NCBI RefSeq assembly: GCF_003601975.1
Contig: NZ_QZWZ01000025.1
Location: forward strand, 1-64,000
From: Mesorhizobium waimense
GTDB taxonomy: Bacteria > Pseudomonadota > Alphaproteobacteria > Rhizobiales > Rhizobiaceae
Length of the DNA: 64,000 bases
Reading direction: 5' to 3'
Positions 44,035-53,816 of this stretch are shown one piece after another. The notes below the pieces were generated by a model. The model saw only the letters and a list, made by a program, of their open reading frames with translations. It searched no databases and was not told the DNA's origin. The number at the start of each line of letters is the position of its first letter. Position 1 is the first letter of the stretch. Made by a program: the position numbers and the translations under genes.

Positions 44035-45028
44035 GGCATAGCACCATGCGCCGAAAGTCAGCTTCATCCCAGTTGGCGACCGCAACGCGCGGCAATCGGA
44101 ATGGGTCGACGCGAGGCCCCGCTTCACGCGGCAGGGTGGTTACTGCATAGTCCATGCCGGCAGATTTTACGGCGTTGGCGGTGCTGCCATCGACATCTCC
44201 AAACGGGTATGCGAATCCTACCACCCGCCGTCCTGTAATCTCCTCGCATTTTTGGCGGCTGCCTGAGATCTCGCGTTCAAGATCGTCCCGTTTCAGTAGC
44301 GGCAAGGATGGGTGCGTACAGGTGTGGGCGCCGATCGAAACGCCATCGATGTCGGCGAGCTGCCGAAGCTCCGAATGCGTCATGGCGCGATCGCGCCCCC
44401 GGGGACTGGCGTCGGTTCCTGCCCATCTTGCCAGCCACTCCAGCGCCTTCTCGCGTTCGGGTGCTCTCAACGGCTTCAGCAGTGCGTGCAAGTCGAAATG
44501 GAGCTTCGTGCGGTTGATCGCGTTATTGGAGTCCGCCTGCATTGCGTCCTCCCTCACGCGCCAGTCGTAGTTTCGGCCAGCGATCTCGATCTCCAGAGCA
44601 TTCGGGAGAGCTGGCATTTCCAAAATGATGCGGGATAGAATATCCCACCAGAACACCGACGGATCGGTGATCGCATGGGTGGTGACGAAGACAGTCGCAG
44701 GACAGTTCATACGCCGCAGGGTCGGCACGGCGTTTTGGAGGACATCCGCGTAGCCGTCGTCAAAGGTGATTGCCACCGCATTTTTCGGTGGCCGTCCCTC
44801 GCGAAGCCGTTGCGCCAGCCATTGCAGGGGAACAATGTCACGCGCTTTCGTCAAGACTTCGATCTGGCGTGCGAAATTACGCGGCGAAACCGCGAGTTCC
44901 CAAGGATCGACGAGCGGTGCTCCGACGCGGTGATACATCAGCACGATAGGTCGATTGAAGCCGGCAAGCAGGCGCCCCCGCTGCAGCAGTTTGCTGACAG
45001 TTTGACGCGCAGTCACGGCGCCGCTCAT
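44027..45028 (-). CDS. Polysaccharide deacetylase (NodB-homology domain)
   Basis: 333 residues. PIVLMYHRVG, the metal/catalytic motif TFDDGY at 98-103, and a His-x3-His zinc motif in GAHTCTHPS define carbohydrate esterase family 4. It would remove N- or O-acetyl groups from a sugar of the glycan being built. No signal peptide is seen, so it may act in the cytoplasm on lipid-linked intermediates. Coupled by 4-base overlap to the GT2-methyltransferase gene upstream. Confidence 0.9.
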   Translation of the reverse strand: MSGAVTARQTVSKLLQRGRLLAGFNRPIVLMYHRVGAPLVDPWELAVSPRNFARQIEVLTKARDIVPLQWLAQRLREGRPPKNAVAITFDDGYADVLQNAVPTLRRMNCPATVFVTTHAITDPSVFWWDILSRIILEMPALPNALEIEIAGRNYDWRVREDAMQADSNNAINRTKLHFDLHALLKPLRAPEREKALEWLARWAGTDASPRGRDRAMTHSELRQLADIDGVSIGAHTCTHPSLPLLKRDDLEREISGSRQKCEEITGRRVVGFAYPFGDVDGSTANAVKSAGMDYAVTTLPREAGPRVDPFRLPRVAVANWDEADFRRMVLCHG

Positions 45029-46587
45029 CGCCTGAAAGCCCGCGCCGCGACTATTACCGGACAGTTGGGGTCATTCACATCAAGTAGTGCCGAATTCAGC
45101 TCATGTTCTGCCAGGCCGTAGAGGAATCCGGTAGCAGAATAAGCGCTTCCATAGTGACTGACTTCGACGTTCTTCGCCCCGAACCTGTCCGACAGAAGTC
45201 GCCTCAGGGCAGCCGGAGTAATCGACCAGTACCAGCTCCCACCCCATTCTCCCCTGTCAATCGGGCTCACCCAAGGCACTGTAATCAGAAGCACGCCTCC
45301 CGGCTTCAGGATCCGCCACAGGGTGGCGACCGCAGCGGGTAGATCGAAAACGAGGTGCAGGGTCTGGGTGAGCACGATACAATCGAAGGTCTCGGAGGGC
45401 AGATCCTCGCTGTTCGCCAGGTCACCCACGTAGGTTGTCAACGGGTGGCCGGCATAGCGGTTCAGAACCTCGCTTGTGGTAACCCGACTGCCTCCGAAAC
45501 GCATCGTATAGGCGTTGTCGCCAACCTCCAGGACCCTTCCGGATATGTTCAACGAACAGGACGCGAGGAAAGTCTCGACATAGCGGCGGTCCACTGGCTT
45601 GCCGCGATCAAAACCGAACTCCGTGCTGAAGGGTACGGTACGCTCGAGGTCACCGAACCAGGCGCTCGAGCGGTGCCGACTTGAACGGCGCCTGAAGCGG
45701 TGCCGCACCATCACGGCGGTCTGCAACGGCGCTGCAAGCGAAACGGCGATCGTGCTGCTGAGTTGACCGACGAGCGAAGAACGGGATCGCAGCGCTGTAC
45801 CAAGCTGTGCCAGTTGCATGTCCGTATAATAAAGCTTCCACTTTTCGACACCCTGACGGTAGGCGGCCGCCCAATCAGGATTGGTCTGCGCGACGTTCCG
45901 CTGCCGGCGAAGGACCTTCAGCGCCGCGCGCAACATCATCGGATTGCTCTTCGACATATTGCTTGCGTGCCGACGGTAATCTGCGAGGCATTCCGGAGTG
46001 CAGGCTACCTTGTTCGCCCGTGATAGGCGAAGGTAGACGTCGTAGTCCTCGCAAGCCCGCAGTGACCGGTCAAATCCGCCGGCGGCTTCCAATGTCCTGC
46101 GGCGATAGAGCACCGTCGCATGCATTCCAATCAGGTTGCCGGTTAGGAACCCCGCATACGGGTCCGCGCCCGCCGACCTCAGTGGCACAGTATTCCTGAC
46201 TGCACCGGCCTCGTCGATATCGCGGTAGGCGCCGTAGACCAACGCGCAATCGGGATTGTCGTGAAACAAGGCAAGATTGGTGGCGAGCGCCACCGGGCGC
46301 AGCCTGTCGTCGGCATCCAGAAAGGCAATGAATTCGCCGCGCGCTGCCGTCATCCCGGTGTCGCGCGCAGCGGCCAAACCCTGGTTTTTTTGGCGGATGT
46401 AGTGGACGTCGTCATATCGACGAACGACACTTTCGGGATCGTCCGACGACCCATCGTCCACAATGATGATCTCATCCGGCTTTACGGTCTGGTTGCGGAC
46501 ACTGTCGATCGCTTCGGCAAGGAACCGCGCGTGATTGTAGGTCGTGATGACAACTGAAACGCTGTATGCAGCGGGGCGGGTGGTCAT
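45025..46587 (-). CDS. Bifunctional GT2 glycosyltransferase-SAM methyltransferase fusion
   Basis: 520 residues with two parts. Residues 1 to about 230 are a GT2 domain (VVITTYNHARFLAEAIDSV, VDDGSSDD at 43-50, FLDADD at 89-94, CEDYDVYLRL at 179-188). Residues about 315-520 are a class I methyltransferase-like domain with VLEVGDNAY at 352-360, FDCIVLTQTLHLVFD and LKPGGVLLITVPW; motif I is degenerate. A linker of about 80 residues rich in Arg joins them. Such fusions can add and cap a sugar, which would suit the capped-chain recognition domain of the Wzt here. Confidence 0.88.
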   Translation of the reverse strand: MTTRPAAYSVSVVITTYNHARFLAEAIDSVRNQTVKPDEIIIVDDGSSDDPESVVRRYDDVHYIRQKNQGLAAARDTGMTAARGEFIAFLDADDRLRPVALATNLALFHDNPDCALVYGAYRDIDEAGAVRNTVPLRSAGADPYAGFLTGNLIGMHATVLYRRRTLEAAGGFDRSLRACEDYDVYLRLSRANKVACTPECLADYRRHASNMSKSNPMMLRAALKVLRRQRNVAQTNPDWAAAYRQGVEKWKLYYTDMQLAQLGTALRSRSSLVGQLSSTIAVSLAAPLQTAVMVRHRFRRRSSRHRSSAWFGDLERTVPFSTEFGFDRGKPVDRRYVETFLASCSLNISGRVLEVGDNAYTMRFGGSRVTTSEVLNRYAGHPLTTYVGDLANSEDLPSETFDCIVLTQTLHLVFDLPAAVATLWRILKPGGVLLITVPWVSPIDRGEWGGSWYWSITPAALRRLLSDRFGAKNVEVSHYGSAYSATGFLYGLAEHELNSALLDVNDPNCPVIVAARAFRR

Positions 46588-47681
46588 CTCTCACCCGCTC
46601 CGTTTCCGCAGGTCGGGTAGCCGGCAAAAGTCAACCAGCCGACCGATCGCCGACATGCTTCCTCGAAGCTGACAGCCGGTTGGTATCCGAGCTCAAGCTC
46701 GGCCTTGCGCCATGGAAGTTTCGTCTGGCACTGGTGCAAAAGCGCGCGCTCTTCCGATACCATGACCGTTGGGGCCATAGTCGCACCGGTCGCATTGCGT
46801 CGTGCCTTCCGCCACTCGCCATAGCCTGCCTTCAGTCCGCTGCGAACAGGCCTTGGCAGGCTTCGGACGAGCCGCCGATATCCTTCGCTTTCCTTCAGCC
46901 TTTGTTTCCAGCTTGGAGCAAATGACAAGGGCGCTGGAATCGAAATCGTGGCCAGGTCGAACCCCAGTGCCTCGGCGATCGGTCGGCAAAGATCTGCCCA
47001 ACTGATCTCTTCCCGGTCTCCGATCAGATAGGTTCGCCCAGACGCCTCGGGCACTTCGATGGCAAGCTTGATCGCGTGAATGACATTGTCGACATAGGCG
47101 CTGTTGCAGATACCACGACCGCCATCCACCAAGTAGGCGGAACCGTCGATGAGCTCGTCGGCAAACCCACCGGTCCAACGGGAGCGTGGGCCAAAGACAA
47201 TTCCAGGCCGCAGCACCACGACCTGCACCGCGCCATCGCGTGACAGTTGCCCGAGTCGGCGTTCGGCATGAACCTTCGCATTGTTGTACGCGATCGTCTG
47301 ATCGTCATGCAGCGCGCTCGTTTCGTCCGTCCCGGACGGGGGCGATTGGCCGTGAACGGAAGCGCTGCTGAGATAGATCAGACGAAGCACGCTGGCAGCG
47401 GCGGCTGCACGATAGACGGGCTCGACAGCATCGACGATCGTGCGGGCATCACCGGCAACTGCATGTACGACGTACTGACAGCCTGCAAAGGCCGCGGTAA
47501 GAGCCTGAAGATCACGCGCATTCGCCACCATTGCGTCCATCGCAAAGCGAGACAGACTGGCCAAAGCATCCGGCCTGCGAACGATCGGCCTCACATTCGC
47601 CCAGCCGGAAAGTTGCAGCAACTCCACGGTGCGGCAACCTATGAAGCCGTTGGCGCCAAGCACTGCAACAGTGCCGGTCAT
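46584..47681 (-). CDS. NAD-dependent epimerase/dehydratase (extended SDR)
   Basis: 365 residues from the ATG at 47681, where the GANGFIG cofactor loop begins at residue 9. Catalytic Ser/Tyr/Lys lie in LSSASVHG and AYNNAKVHAE. It probably interconverts or reduces a nucleotide sugar for the glycan. Four-base overlaps join it to the genes on both sides. An upstream extension of 62 codons lies in the oxidoreductase gene and is rejected. Confidence 0.88.
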   Translation of the reverse strand: MTGTVAVLGANGFIGCRTVELLQLSGWANVRPIVRRPDALASLSRFAMDAMVANARDLQALTAAFAGCQYVVHAVAGDARTIVDAVEPVYRAAAAASVLRLIYLSSASVHGQSPPSGTDETSALHDDQTIAYNNAKVHAERRLGQLSRDGAVQVVVLRPGIVFGPRSRWTGGFADELIDGSAYLVDGGRGICNSAYVDNVIHAIKLAIEVPEASGRTYLIGDREEISWADLCRPIAEALGFDLATISIPAPLSFAPSWKQRLKESEGYRRLVRSLPRPVRSGLKAGYGEWRKARRNATGATMAPTVMVSEERALLHQCQTKLPWRKAELELGYQPAVSFEEACRRSVGWLTFAGYPTCGNGAGER

Positions 47682-48778
47682 TGTCTGGTCCCGGCGGAAG
47701 CAGCGAAATTGAGCAATTCTTCCGGACCGAGCCAGGGCATGTCCATCAGTTTCCGTCTGGCATAGCAACCTTCGACCAGATCGAGCACATTGCGCCCAGC
47801 ACTGGCCGGCACAGAAAGGGGGACCCCATTTCGGACCGCATCCACCAAGCCCGAAATCTGATCGCAAAATGCATCGACAAAATCGCGCGACCGGCCGTCG
47901 GCATTGGTGAAGGAAACGAAGCCTGTCGTGCGACTTCCATTCAAGGCGAGCTCCACAGTCTCGGTCTCATTGACTGTCCAGGAAATCGAGCCACGTTCGC
48001 CCTCAAGGCGGTACAGATTCGGGCGAGCCCAATCCCGGCTCAACCTGACCTTCGCGTCGAAGCCGCCAAAACGCAGCCGGACAAGGCAGTTCGCCTCGAC
48101 GCCGCCCATTGCGTCATCGGCGTAGTGAATCTCGTCGGGTTCTCCAAACCACCAGGTCAAGAGGTCAAGGCAATGCGTGCCGATATCCTGAAGCACGCCA
48201 CCCCCGGACTCCGCGAAGCTAAAATAGCTCATCGAAGCCACCGGCCACTGAAAGGAGCCGCCCTCAAAACAACTGACGCTTCGTAACCGTCCGATCATGC
48301 CGCCCTCCAGCATGGCCTTTATCGACCGCGTCGCAGGGAACTGCCTTCTGACGAGCCCTGTTGCCAAAAGAAGATTGTTGGCTGCCGCTGCCGCAAGGGT
48401 ACGATCCGCCTCGGAGCAGCTCGTGGCCATCGGCTTTTCACACAGAACATGCAGCCCGGCTTCTAACGCCTGTATCGACTGATCAGCGTGATATCCAGGT
48501 GGCGAAGCAATGATCGCAACATCGGCGTCCATAGCCAAAAGGCCGTCGAAACTGGCCGCAACCTTGGCTGAGGGCAGTCGCGCCTGAACGAGTGCGGCCT
48601 GCTTCGCTTCTGGATCGAATATCCCCGCGACTGCAACTTGGCCTCTGCTTTGAAGGCGTGAAAGCGCTTCCGCATAGTAGAGCTTTGTGACGGCGCCACA
48701 TCCGGCCAAAACGAGCCGGACCGGTTCATCTTCCCGGTGACCTGCAGGCCGCTGCTCGGTTTCAACCGGGATGGACAA
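47678..48778 (-). CDS. Gfo/Idh/MocA-family sugar oxidoreductase
   Basis: About 366 residues. The Rossmann motif is VLAGCGAVTKLYY, and HVLCEKPMATS holds the EKP signature with the catalytic Lys. The C-terminal half is the alpha/beta substrate domain (GGGVLQDIGTHCLDLLTWWF, with catalytic His). Likely an NAD(P)-dependent dehydrogenase or ketoreductase acting on a nucleotide sugar. The start is uncertain: TTG at 48778 (17-base overlap with the upstream gene) or ATG at 48820. Confidence 0.85.
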   Translation of the reverse strand: MSIPVETEQRPAGHREDEPVRLVLAGCGAVTKLYYAEALSRLQSRGQVAVAGIFDPEAKQAALVQARLPSAKVAASFDGLLAMDADVAIIASPPGYHADQSIQALEAGLHVLCEKPMATSCSEADRTLAAAAANNLLLATGLVRRQFPATRSIKAMLEGGMIGRLRSVSCFEGGSFQWPVASMSYFSFAESGGGVLQDIGTHCLDLLTWWFGEPDEIHYADDAMGGVEANCLVRLRFGGFDAKVRLSRDWARPNLYRLEGERGSISWTVNETETVELALNGSRTTGFVSFTNADGRSRDFVDAFCDQISGLVDAVRNGVPLSVPASAGRNVLDLVEGCYARRKLMDMPWLGPEELLNFAASAGTRQ

Positions 48779-49754
48779 TCCTGCCTCCCTGCCTTGCAAC
48801 AAGCCGCAGCATACGCCCAATTGTCTTGAGTGAGGGATCGAAGCGGAACGCTTCGCTCATCTGCGCCAGGCATCCAGCCCAATCACCGGCGCCGAGCAGT
48901 CGCCGCGCGGTTTCGAGAGCGCTTAGCGCATAGGTCCGCCTTGCCGACGCGGCGACATCGTCCGCGAGTTCGGTTGGAAGATAGCTCTTGAAAATATCGA
49001 TCGCCATTCGCGTGTAGGCCATGTCCTCGGCATTTCGGATATGGCGCCCTGTGTTCGATTGGCGGTGCATCCGATAAAGCGCAAGGGCCTGCGGTTCGTA
49101 CCAGACAGGAAACCGAGAAGCGATGCGGACCCACATCTCCCAGTCTTCACTGCATTTCAGCCGCCGGTCGAACGCGCCGAGTTCTTCGTAGACCGCGCGC
49201 CGCACAACGATTGATGGCGTCATGATGTGCTGTTCCAGCGCCAGTCGAACCGCCGCATTCTCGAGCCGTCCGGGGCTTGACTGCATTACAGGCGGGATCG
49301 ACAGCTCCTGTCCGTGGGCATCCATGAAGATCGCCCGGCAGAATGCCGCGCCCGTACTCGGGTCCGCATCGAAGCCTCGTCCGAGCAATTCGTAGAAGCC
49401 GGGGCGGACGGCATCGTCGCCGTGCAGGAGATGTACGAGTTGGCCCTGAGCACGATCCAGGCAGGTATGGAAGTTGCCGATATGCCCTAGATTCTGCGGC
49501 TGGTGGAAAAAGCCAACGCGGTTCCTACCGATTTCATTCAAGACCCTTTGAGGATCATCGGAGGAACAGTCGTCAACCACCTCGATTTGCATCTGAGCCG
49601 GGCCGGGGTCCTGCGCCAGCACGCTTTCCAGCGTTGCGGCAAGAAAGCGGGCGCAGTTATAGGCGGGGATCATTACCGACCATTTCGGGCGAGCAGCATC
49701 CCGTGGCAACGGCGAGATCGGATCGCGATACTCGAAGTCGCGGGCCGCCGTCAT
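48762..49754 (-). CDS. Glycosyltransferase family 2
   Basis: 330 residues. The fold starts at WSVMIPAYNCARFLAATLES; VVDDCSSDDP, HLLHGDDAVRPGF (DxD equivalent) and KCSEDWEMWVR are the family landmarks. It overlaps the following gene and is overlapped 4 bases by the preceding one. Substrate unknown. Confidence 0.9.
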   Translation of the reverse strand: MTAARDFEYRDPISPLPRDAARPKWSVMIPAYNCARFLAATLESVLAQDPGPAQMQIEVVDDCSSDDPQRVLNEIGRNRVGFFHQPQNLGHIGNFHTCLDRAQGQLVHLLHGDDAVRPGFYELLGRGFDADPSTGAAFCRAIFMDAHGQELSIPPVMQSSPGRLENAAVRLALEQHIMTPSIVVRRAVYEELGAFDRRLKCSEDWEMWVRIASRFPVWYEPQALALYRMHRQSNTGRHIRNAEDMAYTRMAIDIFKSYLPTELADDVAASARRTYALSALETARRLLGAGDWAGCLAQMSEAFRFDPSLKTIGRMLRLVARQGGRIVHPG

Positions 49755-50683
49755 CTTTGGAGCACCGAGGACTTCAGCAGGTGCAGCCCCAACCTGGCAA
49801 TGTCGCGTTTGGGCACGTCACGTCCGATACCACCGCCGCGAAGGCTCCGCAGGAAGCACGATCTGGCCGATGGCAAATCGCCTTCTACCAGATACCGCAT
49901 TGACCATTCATAGAAGTAGCGGGAGCAGCCGCCACGCGCAGAATTTGCCCCCTGAGTGTCCATGACCTGCGCCATGCGCCGGTAGAATCCTTCGATCGCA
50001 TCCAGCTTGGGTCGGTTTGGCAGTGCCGATACGAGTCCGCCCGGATGCAGACGGTAGACACCTGCTACCTCGTCGACGAAAGCGAGATCTGCTGTCTTTG
50101 CGCAAAGCACATACAGCGGCCAGTCAGTAATCGGAAAGAAATCAGCATACCAAGACGGCACGTTTCGAACGCACGCGGTTCGCATCATGCCGGCGCAAGT
50201 GGCGAAAGGATTGCCCTCCCAGATATCCCTTTGCGTCACGATGGGGTTCTGGTCCGCCCGCGTCCACCGCGTCGATGTGACCTCATCGCCATCCGCCACG
50301 ACTGCATTATAGAATATTGCAGAGAGTTCCGGGTGCGCGTCGAGATGGGCCGCCTGATCTTTCAGCTTGGTTCTGGACGTCCACAGGTCGTCGCCATCGA
50401 GGATCGAGACGTAGCGCCCACGCGCCACCCGGAGTCCTCTCGCGACGACCTCGTTCGATCTCACATTACCGCCGGAATAGATCGCCGACAGCCTTTCAGG
50501 ATGGTTGGAAACATATCGCTCGACAATCTCTCGGGTACCGTCGGTCGAAAAGTCTTCACTGATCAATATCTCGACACCGAAATCGGCCTCTTGCATGAGA
50601 GCGCTGTCGATAGCGGCCGCCACGTAGCGTGCGTGATTGTAAGTGACAATGAGGGCGGTCACGCGAACCGTTGATTCATTCAC
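49751..50683 (-). CDS. Glycosyltransferase family 2
   Basis: 310 residues. VTALIVTYNHARYVAAAIDS opens the GT-A domain; ISEDFSTDGTRE is the nucleotide loop and SILDGDDLW the DxD region. The start is 28 bases after the UXS-like gene on the minus strand, without overlap. Confidence 0.9.
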   Translation of the reverse strand: MNESTVRVTALIVTYNHARYVAAAIDSALMQEADFGVEILISEDFSTDGTREIVERYVSNHPERLSAIYSGGNVRSNEVVARGLRVARGRYVSILDGDDLWTSRTKLKDQAAHLDAHPELSAIFYNAVVADGDEVTSTRWTRADQNPIVTQRDIWEGNPFATCAGMMRTACVRNVPSWYADFFPITDWPLYVLCAKTADLAFVDEVAGVYRLHPGGLVSALPNRPKLDAIEGFYRRMAQVMDTQGANSARGGCSRYFYEWSMRYLVEGDLPSARSCFLRSLRGGGIGRDVPKRDIARLGLHLLKSSVLQR

Positions 50684-50711
50684 CTTCCGCTCCGCAGTAC
50701 TTGTCGCCCGC

Positions 50712-51713
50712 CTATTTCAGATCATGCCGATCATTGCCGGCTCTAGATCGCATGGTTGCCCTCATTTCCGCAATTTCACCATTGGCCTCAAACCAGCGCA
50801 AGGTGCGCACGAGGCCCTCTTCATAGGGCACTTTGCACGACCACCCCGGCAGGATTCTTCGGCACAGGGTCAGGTCAGGACGCCGGTTGGTCGGATCCTG
50901 CGGCGCCGGGTCATCATGAACAATTGTCGTTCCAGGAATGAGGCCCGCAATATACTGCGCGATCTCAAGCACCGAAATTTCGCGGTCGTTTCCTACGTTG
51001 ACTGCTCCCACATGATTGAAGTTCTCCAGCCAGAACAGCCGTTCGAGCCCATCGACAATATCGTCGACATAACCCCAGCTGCGGGTTTGGAGACCATCAC
51101 CATGAACGACGATCGGCTTGCCGGACAACGCATTGGCGATAAAGTTGGAAACAGCACGCCCATCATCGGCTCGCGTGCGCGGACCGTAGACGTTAAAGAT
51201 CCTGGCAACCCGCACATCGACGCCACGGACACGGTTGCTCTCGAAGAGGAGCGCCTCGGTGCAGCGCTTGCCTTCGTCGTAGGAAGAGCGCGGGCCCGTA
51301 CAGTCCACTGACCCCCGATACGTCTCGGGCAGCGGGTTGACCAACGGATTTCCATAAACCTCCGAGGACGACGCGAAGCAGATTCGCCCACCCTTTTTGA
51401 GCAGCTTCAAGAGCCGCATAGCGCCAATCAGATTTGCTGAAACGGTACGCTCGGGCTCCCGCATATAGACTGGCGGCGACGCGGGCGAGGCAAGGTGAAA
51501 GATCTCGTCGAATTGGAAATCGGATTTGAAATGCTCCACCTCGCAGCGGACCAGCACCAGGCGTTGGTCTCGGATATGATCGACGTTTTCTGCCCTGCCG
51601 GTCCATAGGCTGTCGACCACAACCAGCATGTCCAAATCGTTTCTTTTGAGCAGCCGGTCGACCAGGTGCGACCCGATGAATCCTGCTCCTCCAGCCAGCA
51701 ACAGCTTCTTCAT
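50712..51713 (-). CDS. Extended SDR, UDP-glucuronate decarboxylase-like
   Basis: 333 residues from the ATG at 51713. GGAGFIGS at 8-15 binds NAD; HLASPASP, SSSEVYG and YDEGKR (Tyr145, Lys149) match UDP-xylose synthases, and DDPAPQDPTNRRPD is the substrate-binding stretch of that family. It would supply UDP-xylose or a 4-keto intermediate to the glycan. An upstream extension of 20 codons is rejected because the Rossmann fold begins at the chosen start. Confidence 0.88.
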   Translation of the reverse strand: MKKLLLAGGAGFIGSHLVDRLLKRNDLDMLVVVDSLWTGRAENVDHIRDQRLVLVRCEVEHFKSDFQFDEIFHLASPASPPVYMREPERTVSANLIGAMRLLKLLKKGGRICFASSSEVYGNPLVNPLPETYRGSVDCTGPRSSYDEGKRCTEALLFESNRVRGVDVRVARIFNVYGPRTRADDGRAVSNFIANALSGKPIVVHGDGLQTRSWGYVDDIVDGLERLFWLENFNHVGAVNVGNDREISVLEIAQYIAGLIPGTTIVHDDPAPQDPTNRRPDLTLCRRILPGWSCKVPYEEGLVRTLRWFEANGEIAEMRATMRSRAGNDRHDLK

Positions 51714-51714
51714 C

Positions 51715-52905
51715 TCATGTCTCGAGGGGACGTAGTAGGCTGTCGGAATTCGTGTTCTCGTTGGGCATTGCAAGCGTCCCTTGTTCAGGAGGCCGCGTCA
51801 AATAGGCTCCGCTTGGTCCAAGTTTCTCGTCCATTACAGCAAGATTGCTGAGCCCCACGCGGTGGTTGGCATGCTCGTCGGAATCCGCAAACTCATGAAT
51901 AGAGTAGTTCCAAAAATTTCGTCCGATCTCCGAGCTGCGGTCCTGACTTTCCGGTTGCGGAAGCGCTCGTTTCACCTTGCGCAAGAAAATGGCCGCGAAT
52001 GCTGCAACGAGTTTCGCGAACTGCACAGGTGACCGCCAGAGCATCTTGGTGCAGTGCCTGGCGACCGCAGCAAATCGGCGCGTCATTAGCCCAAGCTTGG
52101 CAATCTCGACATCGGTACGGAACATCGCATCCAGCAAGTCCGGCTTCACCGCCTCTGTACAGCGGGCAAGTACGCTTTCGAGCACCAACCGACGCGAGAT
52201 GAGCATTCGCACGTAATCTGCCGACATATTCCCCGGCGTTCGGCGATATCCGACAAGATGCTCCTCAACGACGCCGAAGCGGTATTTCGAGGCAATGCTT
52301 TGTTGGACAAAGAAGTCCTCGCAACCCTCTGCACCGCTCTCGCGCAGTCGCGAGGAGTAGCCACCCATTTCGAAGAGAACATCGCGCCGAAACATCGCCG
52401 AACTGCCGTTGCCGATGAAATTTTGTCCGAGATGCTGCATGAACACCCATCCATTCGGGTGTGTCCGCTTCGGCGTCATGATCACCATATCATCGGCATC
52501 AATCGTCCGGTAAAGTGTATAGACAAGCCCTAGATCATTGCCAGCCGCTGCGAAAACACGCAGTTGCTTTTCGAGCTTGGTCGGGTGCCAGAGGTCATCG
52601 GCGTCTACGGGCGCCATAAAGGTGCCTTTGCTAGCCCGCATCCCGGCATTGCGCGCCGAGGCGACGCCACCATTCTTCTGTTGGAGCAACTTGATGCGCC
52701 CGTCGCCATCAGCCAGTCGTCGAACGATCGATGCTGTTCCATCGGTCGAACCATCGTCAACGACTATTACTTCGATATTCCTATGCGATTGGGCGAGCAC
52801 GGACGCCAAGGTACGCTCGATGAATGGTTCCGCGTTGTAGGCAGGGATGATAACCGCCACGAGCGCGTGGGCAGAGTGTTGTGAATTGCCCGGCAACTCC
52901 GCCAT
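51715..52905 (-). CDS. Glycosyltransferase family 2
   Basis: 396 residues. VAVIIPAYNAEPFIERTLAS, VVDDGSTDGT and APVDADDLW identify the GT-A core, with EDFF as a later acidic motif. The C-terminal tail of about 100 residues is longer than in the other copies and ends in Asn/Ser-rich sequence. First gene of the long minus-strand operon; the gap upstream (52906-53315) holds only a short tandem repeat. Confidence 0.88.
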   Translation of the reverse strand: MAELPGNSQHSAHALVAVIIPAYNAEPFIERTLASVLAQSHRNIEVIVVDDGSTDGTASIVRRLADGDGRIKLLQQKNGGVASARNAGMRASKGTFMAPVDADDLWHPTKLEKQLRVFAAAGNDLGLVYTLYRTIDADDMVIMTPKRTHPNGWVFMQHLGQNFIGNGSSAMFRRDVLFEMGGYSSRLRESGAEGCEDFFVQQSIASKYRFGVVEEHLVGYRRTPGNMSADYVRMLISRRLVLESVLARCTEAVKPDLLDAMFRTDVEIAKLGLMTRRFAAVARHCTKMLWRSPVQFAKLVAAFAAIFLRKVKRALPQPESQDRSSEIGRNFWNYSIHEFADSDEHANHRVGLSNLAVMDEKLGPSGAYLTRPPEQGTLAMPNENTNSDSLLRPLET

Positions 52906-53208
52906 CCCCTAGTCACGCCCGAACGAAGAGCACTGCGATCGCCCCCAGATTGGCCAGAAATGATCTTTGGACAATTCATCACAAAGACAATCAAGCAGCC
53001 TAAAGTCCGCAAAGGCCTGACGAGAGAATGACGCACAGAGTGTCATCTAAACCCTTCTCCGCTGGTGTGCAGGCGTCCGCAAAAACCGCTAAATGTTTTT
53101 GGTTTTCAGCGTTTTTCGTCTGCTGCTATCCGCCGCAACGCTAGGCACAGAGTTGCTGGGATGGGTCGTTCACTGCACATATTAGCTAAAACTACTATTC
53201 GTGCCAAG

Positions 53209-53244
53209 GAGCTGAAACCGGGGGTGGAGCTGAAACCGGGGGTA
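53209..53244 (+). repeat. 18-bp tandem duplication
   Basis: GAGCTGAAACCGGGGGT occurs twice in immediate succession with one base different at the end. It lies in a gene-poor gap of about 400 bases (52906-53315). No function seen. Confidence 0.8.
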
Positions 53245-53315
53245 GTGGTCAGTTTGAAATCTGACGCTGCGCTTTTTGCCTGGCGCAGTTCTTCGCTCAG
53301 CTCTGGGCATATCTG

Positions 53316-53807
53316 TCAGTTGTTCGGCATTTGGGGTGGCACAAGTTGAACGTATGGCGTCGTCGGTTCCTTATCAGGGTGAATGCGGCTGGGGGCCGGC
53401 TTCCCGGGTTTGCCGAGCGACCTAATGTATTGATTGAGCGATTGCATATCGCTCTCCTCCATCGCTCGAAGATTGTACCAAGGCATCGGTGGAAACGTTC
53501 TAATGCGCTTCAGCATCCCTACGAATCCACGCTCGCTCATTACCGCAGCATCTCTCCGAAGATTGGTCGCATAGGTCGTGCCCCAGGGACCGCGCCAACC
53601 GACCGAGCTGCCCATTAAAGCCTTTTCAGGATCAATCTTGCCTTCTGTTTCGCTGTAGCCTTCGGTATGGCAATCGTGACACCCGCCGATGATTGATACC
53701 TGCAACCCTCGTTCGACCGATACTTCGCCTTGGGCGAAAGCTGCATTTGGCATCGTGAGGACGCGCATCCTTCCCTCCATGCGTTCCGCAAAGCATATGT
53801 GAGCCAA
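53316..53807 (-). CDS. Cytochrome c-like protein with one CxxCH heme site
   Basis: Up to 163 residues. CHDCH in GGCHDCHTEGY is the heme-attachment motif, and the late MPWYNLRAM segment supplies the axial Met, as in class I cytochromes c. The N-terminus ends MPNAAFAQ, the last part of a signal peptide, but the hydrophobic core expected before it is missing from the frame. The gene may have lost its 5' end; if so it would not be exported or receive heme. It sits 10 bases from the export-protein stop, an unusual place. Confidence 0.65.
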   Translation of the reverse strand: MAHICFAERMEGRMRVLTMPNAAFAQGEVSVERGLQVSIIGGCHDCHTEGYSETEGKIDPEKALMGSSVGWRGPWGTTYATNLRRDAAVMSERGFVGMLKRIRTFPPMPWYNLRAMEESDMQSLNQYIRSLGKPGKPAPSRIHPDKEPTTPYVQLVPPQMPNN

Positions 53808-53816
53808 CTAGCTAAG

